From contig CAJNDS010000462.1 in assembly GCA_905221605.1 (NCBI GenBank), forward strand, positions 1 through 64,000: a stretch of DNA of 64,000 nt, read 5' to 3'. The translations under genes were made by a program, and so were the position numbers. Positions 1 to 13,040 of the stretch are shown piece by piece (positions within the stretch are counted from its first letter, which is position 1; the number at the start of each line of letters is the position of its first letter). Source of the stretch: Symbiodinium natans. Lineage: Eukaryota; Sar; Dinophyceae; Suessiales; Symbiodiniaceae. The notes beneath the pieces were generated by a model that was given only the letters and a program-made list of their open reading frames with translations, was not told where the DNA came from and searched no databases.

Positions 1-63
<63 letters not shown>

Positions 64-91
64 CTTCTACTTCTGCTACTACTACTACTAC
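1..91. repeat. (CTA)n microsatellite, cut by window edge
   Basis: Near-perfect CTA trinucleotide array running in from the left edge, with a few CTT/CTG variants near its right end. It is the same motif and strand as the arrays at 1.83-3.10 kb and 24.8-25.3 kb. Confidence 0.98.
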
Positions 92-390
92 CCGGCGGCG
101 CGCAAACTGTACCCTTGTTGTCTATAAAACACGCGTTTCGCCGAGGCGGCAGCTCTGTTTTGTTGGTTAAAAAACATGTCTCCGTTTAAGGCTGAAACGT
201 GCAAACGCATGGGTTTTCACACGCAAACAATGCCAGCTGTCAGGCACGCATCTTCTGGAGGCGACGGCCTGTGCTTTGCAACAGCAAGTCAAGGCGAGCG
301 TGCCGCTGACGCCACTGAAAGCTACGCACGTACGTAAGAAGGACCTTCCGCTTGGCGGCTGTCAAGTTCTGCGGCATATGTTCGTTCAAG
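92..390. other. Spacer between CTA array and minisatellite
   Basis: Single-copy-looking sequence of mixed composition. No coding, RNA or mobile signature was seen. Confidence 0.6.
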
Positions 391-1614
391 CTCTGGCCAC
401 TCCCACGGACTGGCAACACGGACGTTATCATCGTGCGGGCATGGATGCTCTGGCCACTCGCACGGACTGGTAACACGGACGTTATCATCGTGCGGGCATG
501 GATGCTCTGGCCACTCGCACGGACTGGTAACACGGACGTTATCATCGTGCGGGCATGGATGCTCTGGCCACTCGCACGGACTGGTAACACGGACGTTATC
601 ATCGTGCGGGCATGGATGCTCTGGCCACTCGCACGGACTGGTAACACGGACGTTATCATCGTGCGGGCATGGATGCTCTGGCCACTCGCACGGACTGGTA
701 ACACGGACGTTATCATCGTGCGGGCATGGATGCTCTGGCCACTCGCACGGACTGGTAACACGGACGTTATCATCGTGCGGGCATGGATGCTCTGGCCACT
801 CGCACGGACTGGTAACACGGACGTTATCATCGTGCGGGCATGGATGCTCTGGCCACTCCCACGGACTGGTAACACGGACGTTATCATCGTGCGGGCATGG
901 ATGCTCTGGCCACTCGCACGGACTGGTGACACGGACGTTATCATCGTGCGGGCATGGATGCTCTGGCCACTCGCACGGACTGGTAACACGGACGTTATCA
1001 TCGTGCGGGCATGGATGCTCTGGCCACTCGCACGGACTGGTAACACGGACGTTATCATCGTGCGGGCATGGATGCTCTGGCTACTCGCGCGGACTGGTAA
1101 CACGGACGTTATCATCGTGCGGGCATGGATGCTCTGGCCACTCGCACGGACGTTATCATCGTGCGGGCATGGATGCTCTGGCCACTCGCACGGACTGGTA
1201 ACACGGACGTTATCATCGCGCGGGCATGGATGCTCTGGCCACTCGCACGGACTGGTAACACGGACGTTATCATCGCGCGGGCATGGATGCTCTGGCCACT
1301 CGCGCGGACTGGTAACACGGACGTTATCATGGTGCGGGCATGGATGCTCTGGCCACTCGCACGGACTGGTAACACGGACGTCATCATCGTGCGGGCATGG
1401 ATGCTCTGGCCACTCGCACGGACTGGTAACACGGACGTTATCATCGTGCGGGCATGGATGCTCTGGCCACTCGCACGGACTGGTAACACGGACGTTATCA
1501 TCGTGCGGGCATGGATGCTCTGGCCACTCGCACGGACTGGTAACACGGACGCTATCATCGTGCGGGCATGGATGCTCTGGCCACTCGCACGGACTGGCAA
1601 CACGGACGTTATCA
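391..1614. repeat. 57-bp codon-phased minisatellite, about 21 copies
   Basis: About 21 tandem copies of a 57-bp unit (core GGTAACACGGACGTTATCAT, then CGTGCGGGCATGGATGCTCT, then GGCCACTCGCACGGACT). Copies differ by single substitutions. One copy, near 1140-1156, lacks 13 bp and shifts frame. Because 57 is 19 codons, several frames on both strands stay open: the plus strand reads a 19-residue unit containing TDVIIVRAWMLWPLAR and the minus strand one containing SPCEWPEHPCPHDD. Long open frames (352-1788 plus, 240-1778 minus) follow from this periodicity. The unit also holds a short inverted repeat (CGTGCG/CGCACG). I see nothing showing that it is translated. Confidence 0.95.
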
Positions 1615-1828
1615 GTGCGAGGGCTCACCTCGACATGCCGGGCCCGTCGCGGCGGCGTCTCCATGCTAACTGGAGCCCAAAACTCCAGCGAAAAGAATTT
1701 GGAGGCAGAAGCAAGACAGTGTACCCTGAAACGGAAGAAGTGTGCAAGAAGAAGCTGTGCACACTCAGAAGGTGACAAGAAGGGTTAAAAGTGTGTTAAA
1801 AAGTGTGTACGGTTAAAGCGCCGCTGGC
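1615..1828. other. Spacer between minisatellite and CTA array
   Basis: About 210 bp of unique-looking sequence. Open frames run in from the minisatellite and stop here. No independent feature was recognised. Confidence 0.6.
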
Positions 1829-3096
<1,268 letters not shown>

Positions 3097-3946
3097 AGCA
3101 CGTTAGCGCACTGCTGTTAAGCTGGGGTTCCTCTTTTCGCTGCGCAAGCCACTGAAAGGTTCAGTTTGCCTGCGAACAAGCAGCTGAATAAAGTTGCCCA
3201 ACTTTCCATCCTCATTTTACCACGCAGAGAAGGCCACAATTGGCAGCAGCGCCGCGTAGGAGAAGTCTTGGATCGGTTCGAAGTCGCTGAAATCCATGGC
3301 GACGAAGCTCAAGCTGCAAGAAGAATCACAGCTCCACCCATTATCAGCAAGCCACTTCAAGGTAACGAGAAGGCGCTCGCGAACGAAAACGCCGAAGGCA
3401 TCGCTTCGCAAAAGTAGTCAGTAGAGGGTATAGCGGCCTTTTGCTGAGAATCGACTTGTCAAAAGCGCAGTGTCCAGTTCACCCTTTGGATTCGTGTGCG
3501 ACAGTGGAAACATGTAGAGACCCTCCTGTTGAACTGAAGAAGGTAGTCGCACACACACATATTTAGCACCAAGAACCTTTGGAGATCATGCATCTCTCGC
3601 CTGAGCATTTGCACAGAGATCGCTTTTCAAACTCATCAGAAATCTTCGAAAATTCACCTGCTTGTACCCCGGTGCGGTGTCGGGCTGCACCTCGATGCTC
3701 AGTCTCGGCCGAAAGTGAGCGTCAGCCGGGTGCGGGGCCTGCGTCATCCTAAGACCTGGTAAGACACGACGCTGCAATGTTTACAGGATCTCGCGCCTGT
3801 ACCTGCTGGAGGTTACCACACCCTCACGCACAACTGTGACCGGCTGCGATGCCAAGGATGATGTCACGGCGGCATTGCAGAAGGGCCATTTCTTGAAGGA
3901 GTTTCAGGATCCAAGGTACCTTTTCTGAGGTACTCTACAGCATGTA

Positions 3947-4106
3947 ATTCTACTATGCTCTACTAGTTCTACTATGTTCTACTATGTTCTACTGTGTTCC
4001 ACTGTGTTCTACTGCGTTCTACCCTGTCCTACTCGGTGTTCTACGGTGTTCTACTGTGTTCTACTGTGTTCTACTGTGTTCTACTGTGTTCTACTGTGTT
4101 CTACTA
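3947..4106. repeat. 10-bp tandem repeat (TTCTACTGTG)n
   Basis: About 16 copies of a decamer, more degenerate on the left and uniform on the right. The same array sits at the equivalent place in copy B (26119-26265). Open frames rich in Cys/Tyr/Leu/Val across it reflect the repeat. Confidence 0.95.
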
Positions 4107-4479
4107 GGACAAGTCCTATGTGCTCCGAGGCAACGCCCGTGTGTCTCGGGGCCCGCGAACAAGCGCGAGCTGTTCAAAATCTTTCGTGCGTTTGTACCTT
4201 GAAAGAGAATGCGTCTTCCAGCTCCCTGATCGTCACAAAAAAAGGTTGCGGACATACGAGGACAGGACGCTTGTGCATCTGAGAAGCACTGTCCGCAACA
4301 GGAGCTTTCCTTGGAGCCCGCCATACCAGAAGTTCGAGCACATGGCGGTGGCACATGGTAGTGACGCTGAGCAGGATGGCAAGGATGGGAGTGATGGGGA
4401 GATCCGGCGAATTCGTCGGATTCGGAGATCGCAAAGCGAGACATCAAGGAGTTGCCGGTCCTGAGGGGTTGCGCTTGAG

Positions 4480-5652
4480 CTTCAACCACGTGCACCTGAA
4501 CATCGGTCCGAGCAGCTCCGGGGAAGAGCCTCTGGGGAGGAGCCTCTGGGGCGAAGCCCCCGGCCGCCTCCGCCTCCGAGCAACTCTGCACACATGCTTC
4601 CGGTGGGCCGGCTCAGGGAGCCTCTGCGGCGTGAGCGCACAGGGTGTTTGATGGCGTTTGAAGGCCTGGCCACGGATTGAAGCCACAAGCCCCCGGCAGA
4701 GTTCCGATTTTTTCAGGGAAGCGGCCCTCTACGCATCATGGCCGCCAAGGAGAAACCTTCCCACACAACGCTGCCAAAATGCTGCGAACATGCTGCGAAC
4801 ATGCTGCGAATGTGCAATGGCCACACAAAGATTGGAATCCGGAAGCGCAAAGACGCACGGCATCAACAATGCAAGCGGGATGCAGGCGAGTTGGTTTTCG
4901 ACATTTCCAAACATTTCCAGACAGTACACCACTGAATCTGAAGTGGGCTGTGTGTGGCTGTTTCGCTTCTGAACAACTGAACTTGCGCACATGTGCCATG
5001 AAGTGCCATGCGATCATGACGCACGGGATAGCCGAATCGGGCGCTTTGACCCATGGGCCTCTAGTCCTCCAGATTGAAGCGGCAGCCTGGACAGCGCATC
5101 AACCTTGTGCAAACCGCAAGCGTCAGCGTTCTTCGGAAGAACATGTTGGCTGCAACCGCTGGATTCAATTAAGACAGATGCCCATCTTGTCGCAAATTTC
5201 ATGGGCCCCACACGCGATTTGAAAGGCCAAAGGTGCAGTCGATGCAGTACATACCATGCGGCTCCGCAGTAGGTACTTTGTGCACAGGGCGCGTGTCATG
5301 AAAGGGCCCACAACCCTTGGGTCACCGAGAGTGTCGCCATGATATGCCATAATCATGTACTACGAGCTGGATGCCACGTCTGAGAACCAGATGCGCAAAA
5401 GAGCGAACTCTTCACATGGGCTTGACACCGACAACTTGGCGCGCGCAGACTTGCGCAACACTTGTTCAGAACTTGTTCAACGCCTGGTTCAACGCCTGGT
5501 TCAACGCCTGCTCAACGTGTGCAGAAGGCCTCGCATGCACGTGTCAGTGAATCCCACAGGGTGGGTCGGAGTTTTTCAAGCTGAGCGCTTCTAGATGTCT
5601 ACAAATCCCGATGCTAGCTTTCTGTGCCAGGCTCTCTGGCCTCTAATTCTGT
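4480..5652. other. 1.17-kb segment present only in copy A
   Basis: Flanking sequence is continuous in copy B (joint near 26706), so this block was either inserted in A or deleted from B. No terminal inverted repeats or recognisable coding sequence were seen. It contains a short 12-bp tandem repeat (GTTCAACGCCTG) at about 5474-5515. Confidence 0.8.
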
Positions 5653-6175
5653 GTAAGAACTTATGTATGAACCCCATAAGAGCTTTCACGGTGGCCCCTT
5701 TGGGATCCTTTAGAGAGCTGCTTACAGTGGCAACCTGTGCACCTGGGATTCCAGCACGCGGGAGCCGTCGTCGACACTTTCGATTTTTCACCTTGTCACC
5801 TTGTGCCGACTCGCACCACGCGAACTTGCGAACAGGTGGGGCATGATGTTCCAGTCACAACGAGTCGGACAATCTAATGGCTCTAATATTGGTCTAAGGG
5901 TCTGGGCAAGGACACAGCTGAGACATTCTGAGACATCGAAAGTTCATACTGCACGGTCAGACGGCCGAGAGGTTAGGCCAGCGCATTCGGAAATTCAAGA
6001 TCTTGCCACCAGACTCTCAGGTGTCAGGCTACAGAGTACGGCGGGCATGAGTGGTTCAAAATGCTTTCGGCACTGCTCAACGTGAAGAAAGAAGTCGAAA
6101 GCTGGCGCCACTAAGGATGCATCCAGCGCCAGATGCGGCAGCCTCCTTCGCTGTCTGCAAGGCGGCGTCAGATTT

Positions 6176-6500
6176 CAGGCGAGACCTGAGCCTGGCCAAC
6201 AGGCAAGAACCAGCTTTGAGAGGCCAAGAGGGATCGGCGGGATCTGGCAAAAGGCACGAAGATCCGCATGGTCAGATCGCAGTGGGCCGGTGTATCTTTC
6301 AAACCTAGCAATGGTCACCTCCACGGCGTGCATCCAAAGGTACAACCTTGTGGCCACAGACCTGATTTCCGAGCATTGATTTCTAGGGTTCGTGGGTTGT
6401 CAAGCCCAAATCAGCTTCTGAATCAACAAGCTTCAACAAGCCCCCCATGCTCAGACCTGAGCCTGGCCAACAGGCAACCAGTCCTTGCTGCGTGTCACGC
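6176..6500. repeat. 270-bp repeat, about 1.2 copies (copy A)
   Basis: The marker CCTGAGCCTGGCCAACAGGC occurs at about 6185 and again at about 6458. The same unit is amplified to about six copies in copy B (27230-28800), so the array changed length after the duplication. Confidence 0.85.
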
Positions 6501-7239
6501 TGTTAACATGGATGGACGTTCGTGTTCCTGATCCAAAGTGCCTGGCCTCAGCCGACAGAGTGGACCGCCTTTCAAGGCACAACGGCCGGGGAATCTGTGT
6601 ATCGCTCAGCCCTAGATCCACGGCGTGCATCCAAGTGTGGCCACAGGTGCGGAATGCATACCTTCTAGGCAGGGTGGGGGTGGCAAGTACGATGGGTGCC
6701 TGCCAGAAACTCTCGAAGGACCGGGACACTGCAAGTTCAGAATTCAAGGACCAGGCTATGTGTGCATCCTGCACCCCGCCATGCCCCGTCCCTCCCCAGC
6801 ACCCTTCCGACATCTTCCGACAGTTCTTAATTACACCCGGGTTCCGAGTCAGCGGGCCCGAAATGTGCGGCACCCAAACAGCCAATCTGAAACCCATCAG
6901 AGATCTGCTTCTGACTACTTGTGGTTTGCGTTAGCCAATGCTAGCCATGAATCAACATGCCAGTTTTTTGGCATTGATCAGAAGGCCCACCAACTCGCAT
7001 GTAGCCACCAGCTCTGCTGAGCATCGTGGGCGTAACTTCTGGCGCCAACTTCTTCCTTTCAGTGACCCTCAAACTTTTGGGGAGAGGAGAGATCCAGCCC
7101 AGAGCCCCCGGGTTCCGCCCGCAGAGTAACTTTCAACTCCTGCTGTATACGGACGGAAACTCCCGAATACACCCAAGTCCTGCCAGGGGTGTTCGCAAGG
7201 ACAGTGGGAAGGTCGGGGTGGGGAGCGGGTGGAGCATCA

Positions 7240-10200
7240 AAATAACTAGCAAAGGTACAAATTCACAAGGGCAGGACCAAGCACAGACACTCTACAGCCT
7301 CTCAATGCCTTCGCGGCCATGCTGCACAACGGCATCCACAAGTCTTGAATGCTGGTGAGAGAGGGTGGCTTAGCAGGATCTGTCCCTGTTTGCGCCCAGT
7401 TGGCAACACCCATGACACCGTACACACAAGCTTCGCCCTCAAGAAACTGCAGGCACTCAGGACACAACAGTGTAAACGGACACGTGACGACGAGCCATCG
7501 GTCGGAATCAGCGACTGTTCAACTCAAACCCGGCAATGGTCATGTCCACAGCATGTAGGGCAAGGTCCGAACTGTTTGCAGGGTCCGCAGCACATCATGC
7601 AGAGGCACAGGCATTGTGGCCACAGGTACGGATCTCCGAGCCTTGGGTGGTAGGGTCATCAAACGCAAATTGCTTTCCGATTCAGCCGGCTTTAGAGCCC
7701 TGTATAAGCTGTCAATGGCAAAAGGTGCCTTCGGATGTCCAAAACTTACAACGAAATCCTTTGCCAAGGTTGGTGCGTCACAGTCCGAGCATTTTGGAAG
7801 TTCCAGAGGCGTGCAGGGCTCGCAAAACAAGCGAAGTCCCAAAGAAGCCTGTTCTCTCGCGCTGCAAGCCCTCCAGATGCTGCAAGAGGCAAGCGCGCAG
7901 GACTGGGACAGCAAGCCCCGGCAGAGTCGGAAGCTGGCAGCACTGAACCTGACGGCCGGTGGGGCCAGGTGATGAGCTATATACGCGTGCCCCTCCGGAC
8001 CATCTGGTCTGAAAGACCGCTGCGCGCGGCGGCCGCGCTGACATCGGTGATCGATCGAATTTCTCGCGCATTCCGCTGAAGCCACCTGCTGTCAAACGCG
8101 AAACATTCTCTTCGAGTTTTGACATCGCAAGCGCGAAGTGCTCACGTCCGCATCTCCGAGGGCAACCAAGCACAGGCACGCTACAGCAGTGTGCTGCAAG
8201 CCCTCCAGATGCTGCAAGAGGCATGCACACAGGACCGGGACAGCAGTCCCCGGCAGAGTCGGAATCTTTCGACAGTGCAGCTGACGGCCGTGACAGCCGG
8301 CGCGGGCAGGTGATCTGGTCCGAAGGCCTGCTCTGCGCGGTGGCTGCGCTGGAATCCTTGATTCATCGAATTTCTCGCGCAGTCCGCTGAAGCCACCCTG
8401 TGTCAAATGCGAAACATTCTTTACGAGCTTCGACATCACAAACGCGAGGTGCGCAAGGTGCTCAGGCCTGCATCTGCGAGGACAGGACCAGGCACAGGCA
8501 TGGCTCAGAGGGGCGCGGCAGGTTCGAGGGACAAAAGAATGTGTTTGACACAACTTGTGTAAGGCGGACGGCCTTTGATGAACCCCCCGAGCCTTAGACG
8601 AAGACAGAATGCTTTGACGAAGGACTGAAACCAACTTGCGAAGCCGCGCAATCAAATCCAGGCAGTCTCAGTGAGAACAGACACTAACCCCTGCTTCCAC
8701 AAAGGCGCCGAAACATGGGCGAAGGGGAAAGGGTTTGACAAACCTTTTGCGGGGCTTAGGCGAACCCTGCCGAACATCTGCGCAGTGGCCCTCCTTCGAA
8801 GCTTTGTCGGTCATGCTGGACCATGGCATCCACGAGTCTTGACTGTTGGTGAGAGAGATTGGCCTTGGAGGTTGCGACGAGCCGCGGGCCGGAATCGGCG
8901 ACTGCTCAACTCAAACCCGGCAACGGTCATGTCCACAGCATGCAGTGTCATGCCACAGCTGTTTGTAGGGTCCAAAGCACATCATCCAAAGGCACAAGCA
9001 TTGTGGCGACAGGTACAGCAGCTGTGGCCACAGGTAAGGACCTCCGAGCCTTGGGTGGTAGGGTCGTCCGACGCAGATTACCTTCCGATTCAACAGGCTT
9101 TAGGGCCCTCTTGCACTGTGCGTGCTGTCAATGGCAAAGGGTGCCTTCGGATTTCCAAAACTTACAACGACATGCTTCGCCAAACTTGACGCATCGTAGT
9201 TCGGGCATGTTTTGAGGTTCTGGAAACTTGCAGCGCACGCAAAACAAGCGAAGTCCAAAGCACGCAGGACCGGGACAGCAGTCCCCGGCAGAGTCGGAGT
9301 CTTTCGACAGTGCAGCTGACGGCCGTGACAGCCGGCGCGGGCAGGTGATCTGGTCCGAAGGCCTGCTCTGCGCGGTGGCTGCGCTGGAATCCTTGATTCA
9401 TCGAATTTCTCGCGCAGTCCGCTGAAGCCACCCACTGTCAAATGCGAAACATTCTTTACGAGCTTCGGTGCGCGAGGTGCTCAGGCCTGCATCTGCGAGG
9501 ACAGGACCAGGCACAGGCATGGCTCAGAGGGGGGCGGCAGGTTCGAGGGACAAAAGAATGTGTTTGACACAACTTGTGTAAGGCGGACGGCCTTTGATGA
9601 ACCCCCCGAGCCTTAGACGAAGACAGAATGCTTTGACGAAGGACTGAAACCAACTTTAGGCGAACCCTGCCGAACATCTGCGCAGTGGCCCTCTGTGAGT
9701 GCTGCCCCCATCTGAGCGTACCAGACTACTACAGCCTTCAAAGCTTTGTCAATCATGCTGCACGATGGCATCCACGAGTCTCGAATGTTGGTGAAAGAGA
9801 TTCGCTTCGGAGGTGCAGTCGTTGTTTGTGCCACACAAACACGCAAACTTCGCCCTTGAGAAACTACAAGCACTCAAGGCTAGCCGGTGCAAACAACCAC
9901 TTGACGACGAGCCATGTGCCAGAATCGGCGACGGTTCAACTCAAACCCGGCAACGGTCATGTCTACAGCATGTAGCGCCATGCCACAACTGTTTGTACGG
10001 TCCGAAGCACATCATCCTGAGTCCAGAAGCACAAGCGTTGTGGCCACAGGATCTCCGAGCCTTGGGTGGTAAGGTCCGGGTCGTCAAACGCAGATTACCT
10101 TCCGATTCAACAAGCTTTAGAGCTCTGATGCACATTGCGTGCTGGCAATGGCCAAGCGTGCCTCCGGATTTCTAGATTTACAACGACATGCTTTGCCAAA

Positions 10201-11520
10201 TCTTCATCGCAGTGTGGGCATTCTTGAGATTCCAAGGGCAAAACAAGCGAAGTCCAAAGCAAGCCTGTTCTCTCTTGCTGCAGCCCTCAACGATGCTGTA
10301 AGCGGCAAGCACGCAGGACGGGGACAGCAGTCCCTGGCAGAGTCGGAAGCTGGCAGCACTGAACCTGCCGCTGCGCGCGGCGGCCGCACTGAAATCGGTG
10401 ATCGATCGAATTTCTCGCACATTCCGCTGAAGCCACCCGCTGTCAAATGCGAAACATTCTTTGCGAGTTTCGAGATAGCAAGCACAAGCTGCCTGCATCT
10501 GCGAGGGCAGGACCAAGCACAGGCATGCAACAGCCTGTCAAGGCTTTTCGGCCATGCTGCATGGCATCCACGAGTTTCGACTGTCGGTGAAAGAGATTGG
10601 CTTCGGAGGTTCTGTCGCTGTTTGTGTCCAGTGGGCCCCATCCATGACACCGACCCACGCCGACACACAACCTTCGCCCTTAAGAAACTACAGGCACTCA
10701 AGGCCAACCGGTGTAAACGGACACTTGACGACGAGCCATGCGTCGGAATCGGCGGCAGGTATGAGTCTCCGAGCCTTGGGTTGTAGCGTCCGGGTCGTCA
10801 AACGCAAGTCACCTTCCGACTCAAAGGCTTTAGAGCTCTGATGCACATTGCGTGCTGCCAATGGCCAAGCGTGCCTCCGGATTTCTAGATTTACAACGAC
10901 ATGCTTTGCAAAACCTTCATCACAGTTTGGGGATTCTTGAGATTCCAAAGGCCAGACGGCCAAACAAGTGAAGTCCAAAGCAAGCCCGTTCTCTCTTGCT
11001 GCAAGCCCTCAACGATGCTGTAAGCGGCAAGCACGCAGCACAGGGACAGCAGTCCCCGGCAGAGTCGGAAGCTGGCAACACTGAACCTGACGGCCGGTGG
11101 GGCCAAGTTAACAGCTAGAAAAGCTTGCCCTTCCGGACCATCTGGTCTGAAAGACCACTTCGCACGGCGGCCGCACTGAAATCGGTGATCGATCGAATTT
11201 CTCGCACATTCCGCTGAAGCCACCCGCTGTCAAATGCGAAACATTCTTTGCGAGTTTCGAGATAGCAAGCACAAGCTGCCTGCATCTGCGAGGGCAGGAC
11301 CAAGCACAGGCATGCAACAGCCTGTCAAGGCTTTTCGGCCATGCTGCATGGCATCCACGAGTTTCGACTGTCGGTGAAAGAGATTGGCTTCGGAGGTTCT
11401 GTCGCTGTGTGTGTCCAGTGGGCCCCATCCATGACACCGACCCACGCCGACACACAAACTTCGTCCCTAAGAAACTGCAGGCACTCAAGGCACAACAGTG
11501 TGTCGACATATCATGGGCCG
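7240..11520. repeat. Diverged ~1-kb tandem repeat family (copy A)
   Basis: Recurrent landmarks define a roughly 0.3-1.0 kb unit: CTCCGAGCCTTGGGTGGTAG-like at 7627, 9036, 10046 and 10764; TCGAATTTCTCGC at about 8055, 8365, 9400, 10408 and 11196. Units differ by large internal deletions. The many short open frames on both strands disagree in frame between units, so none is called as a gene. The same family fills 29360-33960. Confidence 0.85.
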
Positions 11521-12014
11521 GAATCGGCAACTGTTCAACTCATTCCCGGCAATGGTCACTGCCCCACAGCATTTGGGATCTCCCAGCCTTGGGTGGTCAG
11601 AAGCGAGGCGTGGTGGTAGCTAGTGGTGGCTTCGACTCTCGTCCGACAACACCAATCAACCTGCCAGCAGGTTGGGAAAACTTGATTCTGCAGCCTCCCC
11701 CGCGTGACATGACAGTGCACCTTTTTGTTACGACTTCGCCTGGGCGATGGGCTCACACCGCTGTAGAGACACCTGGGCTTGAAGGAATTTGTGACAAACA
11801 TTCACAACAGAGTCGCTGCGCCGCGAGGTTCATGCATTGCACTGAGACCAGGGCTCGGACGGGGCTCGGGCTCAGTGAGGCCGAGACCCAACTTGGCACT
11901 CAAAGGGTTGCTGTGAGGTTCCAGCCTGCGTTCCGGAACGCTATCAATGTGTTTTTGTTGCATAAGCCATGCTCTGAGCGAAGTATGCGTCAGCACGTCG
12001 GCGAAGCTCTCTAG
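11409..12014 (+). CDS. Uncertain ORF at end of repeat family (copy A)
   Basis: Open frame of 201 codons. Its N-terminal third lies in the ~1-kb repeat and its middle is unique to the family end (includes VASGGFDSRPTTPINLPAGW and PRDMTVHLFVT). Copy B at 33866-34318 keeps the middle of this frame almost unchanged, but its C-terminus is altered by indels after 'ETPGLEGI'. Visible differences (W/R, I/M, D/G, T/A) change amino acids, which argues against constraint. I recognise no domain. It could be a decayed exon or chance. Confidence 0.2.
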   Translation: MCPVGPIHDTDPRRHTNFVPKKLQALKAQQCVDISWAGIGNCSTHSRQWSLPHSIWDLPALGGQKRGVVVASGGFDSRPTTPINLPAGWENLILQPPPRDMTVHLFVTTSPGRWAHTAVETPGLEGICDKHSQQSRCAARFMHCTETRARTGLGLSEAETQLGTQRVAVRFQPAFRNAINVFLLHKPCSERSMRQHVGEAL

Positions 12015-12380
12015 TAAGTGGCCGCGTTGCTTGCGTTTGTGTCCGTGTCTGTGTATGCGCGTTCCAACAGAAGTCCAACAACTGCGCCAGCCAGGCAAGC
12101 CCTATCACGTTTCCACGAAAATCTACTAGCCTTACTAGCCGCATCTAGTCGCAACTTCAAACCTGGAAGCAGCGCAGTGGACAATCTCACCTCGGACTCC
12201 TCCAGCCGCATGGATCAGCGAGCCTGTCGCGTCGGATGTCATCCGCTTCGTAGCCTTTCTACATTACTACGCCCGTGTGTGGGATGTCTGGCGCAGTAAG
12301 AACTGGATTTTCTTGGCATCTGCTTTAGTGTTGACGGTATCCAAACCAAAGGGACCATAATATGCGGAAACGGCCCCCTC

Positions 12381-12488
12381 TCACATCCTGCATTCCCTTC
12401 GGGAGATCAACGCGCTCAGCCTGGAAGGAGGGGAACGTCCGCCGCAAGGCGGACCTGCGGAGCGAGGTCGTCGTTGTTGTTGTCGTTG

Positions 12489-12533
<45 letters not shown>

Positions 12534-12659
12534 GTTGGTTTGGTTTGGTTTGGTTGGGTTTGGCTTGGCTTGGTTTGGTTTGTTGTTTTCGCGTGGACGC
12601 CACAGGTTGCTGACTTGCGCGGATCTGCAGGAAGGTGGGTTACTCGTCGTTTGGGGCAT
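12381..12659 (-). other. GCT/GGTTT microsatellite, minus-strand poly-Gln frame (copy A)
   Basis: The plus strand carries (GTT)n/(GCT)n at about 12468-12530 followed by TTGGT/GGCTT pentamers. The minus strand reads a poly-Gln run flanked by a KPNQ/KPSQ-type repeat and by RRPRSAGPPCGGRSPPSRL. Copy B keeps that flanking peptide in frame but has expanded the TGGCT pentamer instead of GCT. The 5-bp repeat leaves every frame open, so this is weak evidence for a gene. Confidence 0.5.
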
Positions 12660-12689
12660 CCACCGGGCGAAGGCCTCACGCGGGCATCC

Positions 12690-13040
12690 GCAACCCTAAG
12701 CCCTGAACCCTAAACCCTAAACCCTGAACCCTAAACCCTAGAGCCCACAGGATTGCTCGGTCTTCGGGTCGGAGAAAAACGCTGCGCCCCTACGTGGACC
12801 TGAAGCCTCAGCCAGGCGAGCAACCCCCCAAGGCCGAAACCCCAAGCAACCCCAGAGTTTAGGGTTTAGGGTTTAGGGTCTAGGGTCTAGGGTCTAGGGT
12901 CTAGGGTCTAGGGTCTAGGGTCTAGGGTCTAGGGTCTAGGGTCTAGGGTCTAGGGTCTAGGGTCTAGGGTCTGACTCCAGGGTCTAGGGTTTAGGGTTTA
13001 GGGTTTAAGGTTTAGGGTTCGGGTTTAGGGTTGAGGGATT
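12690..13040. repeat. Interstitial telomeric repeats, both orientations
   Basis: A C-rich island (CCCTAAA and variants) at about 12692-12746 is followed 110 bp later by a G-rich island at 12858-13034. The G-rich island holds TTTAGGG and a homogeneous run of about 14 TCTAGGG variants. Copy A stops matching copy B exactly where this begins. Orientation is C-strand then G-strand, not the arrangement left by simple end-to-end telomere fusion. Confidence 0.95.

Noticed and set aside
391-1614. CRISPR-like array
   Set aside because: Tandem units with no unique spacers, in a eukaryotic context.
240-1788. Overlapping 480-510-codon frames on both strands
   Set aside because: Entirely explained by the 57-bp (19-codon) period of the minisatellite; no evidence for either strand being coding.
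7240-11520. Dozens of 60-200-codon frames in the ~1-kb repeat family
   Set aside because: Equivalent positions are open in different frames in different units and on both strands; no frame is kept.
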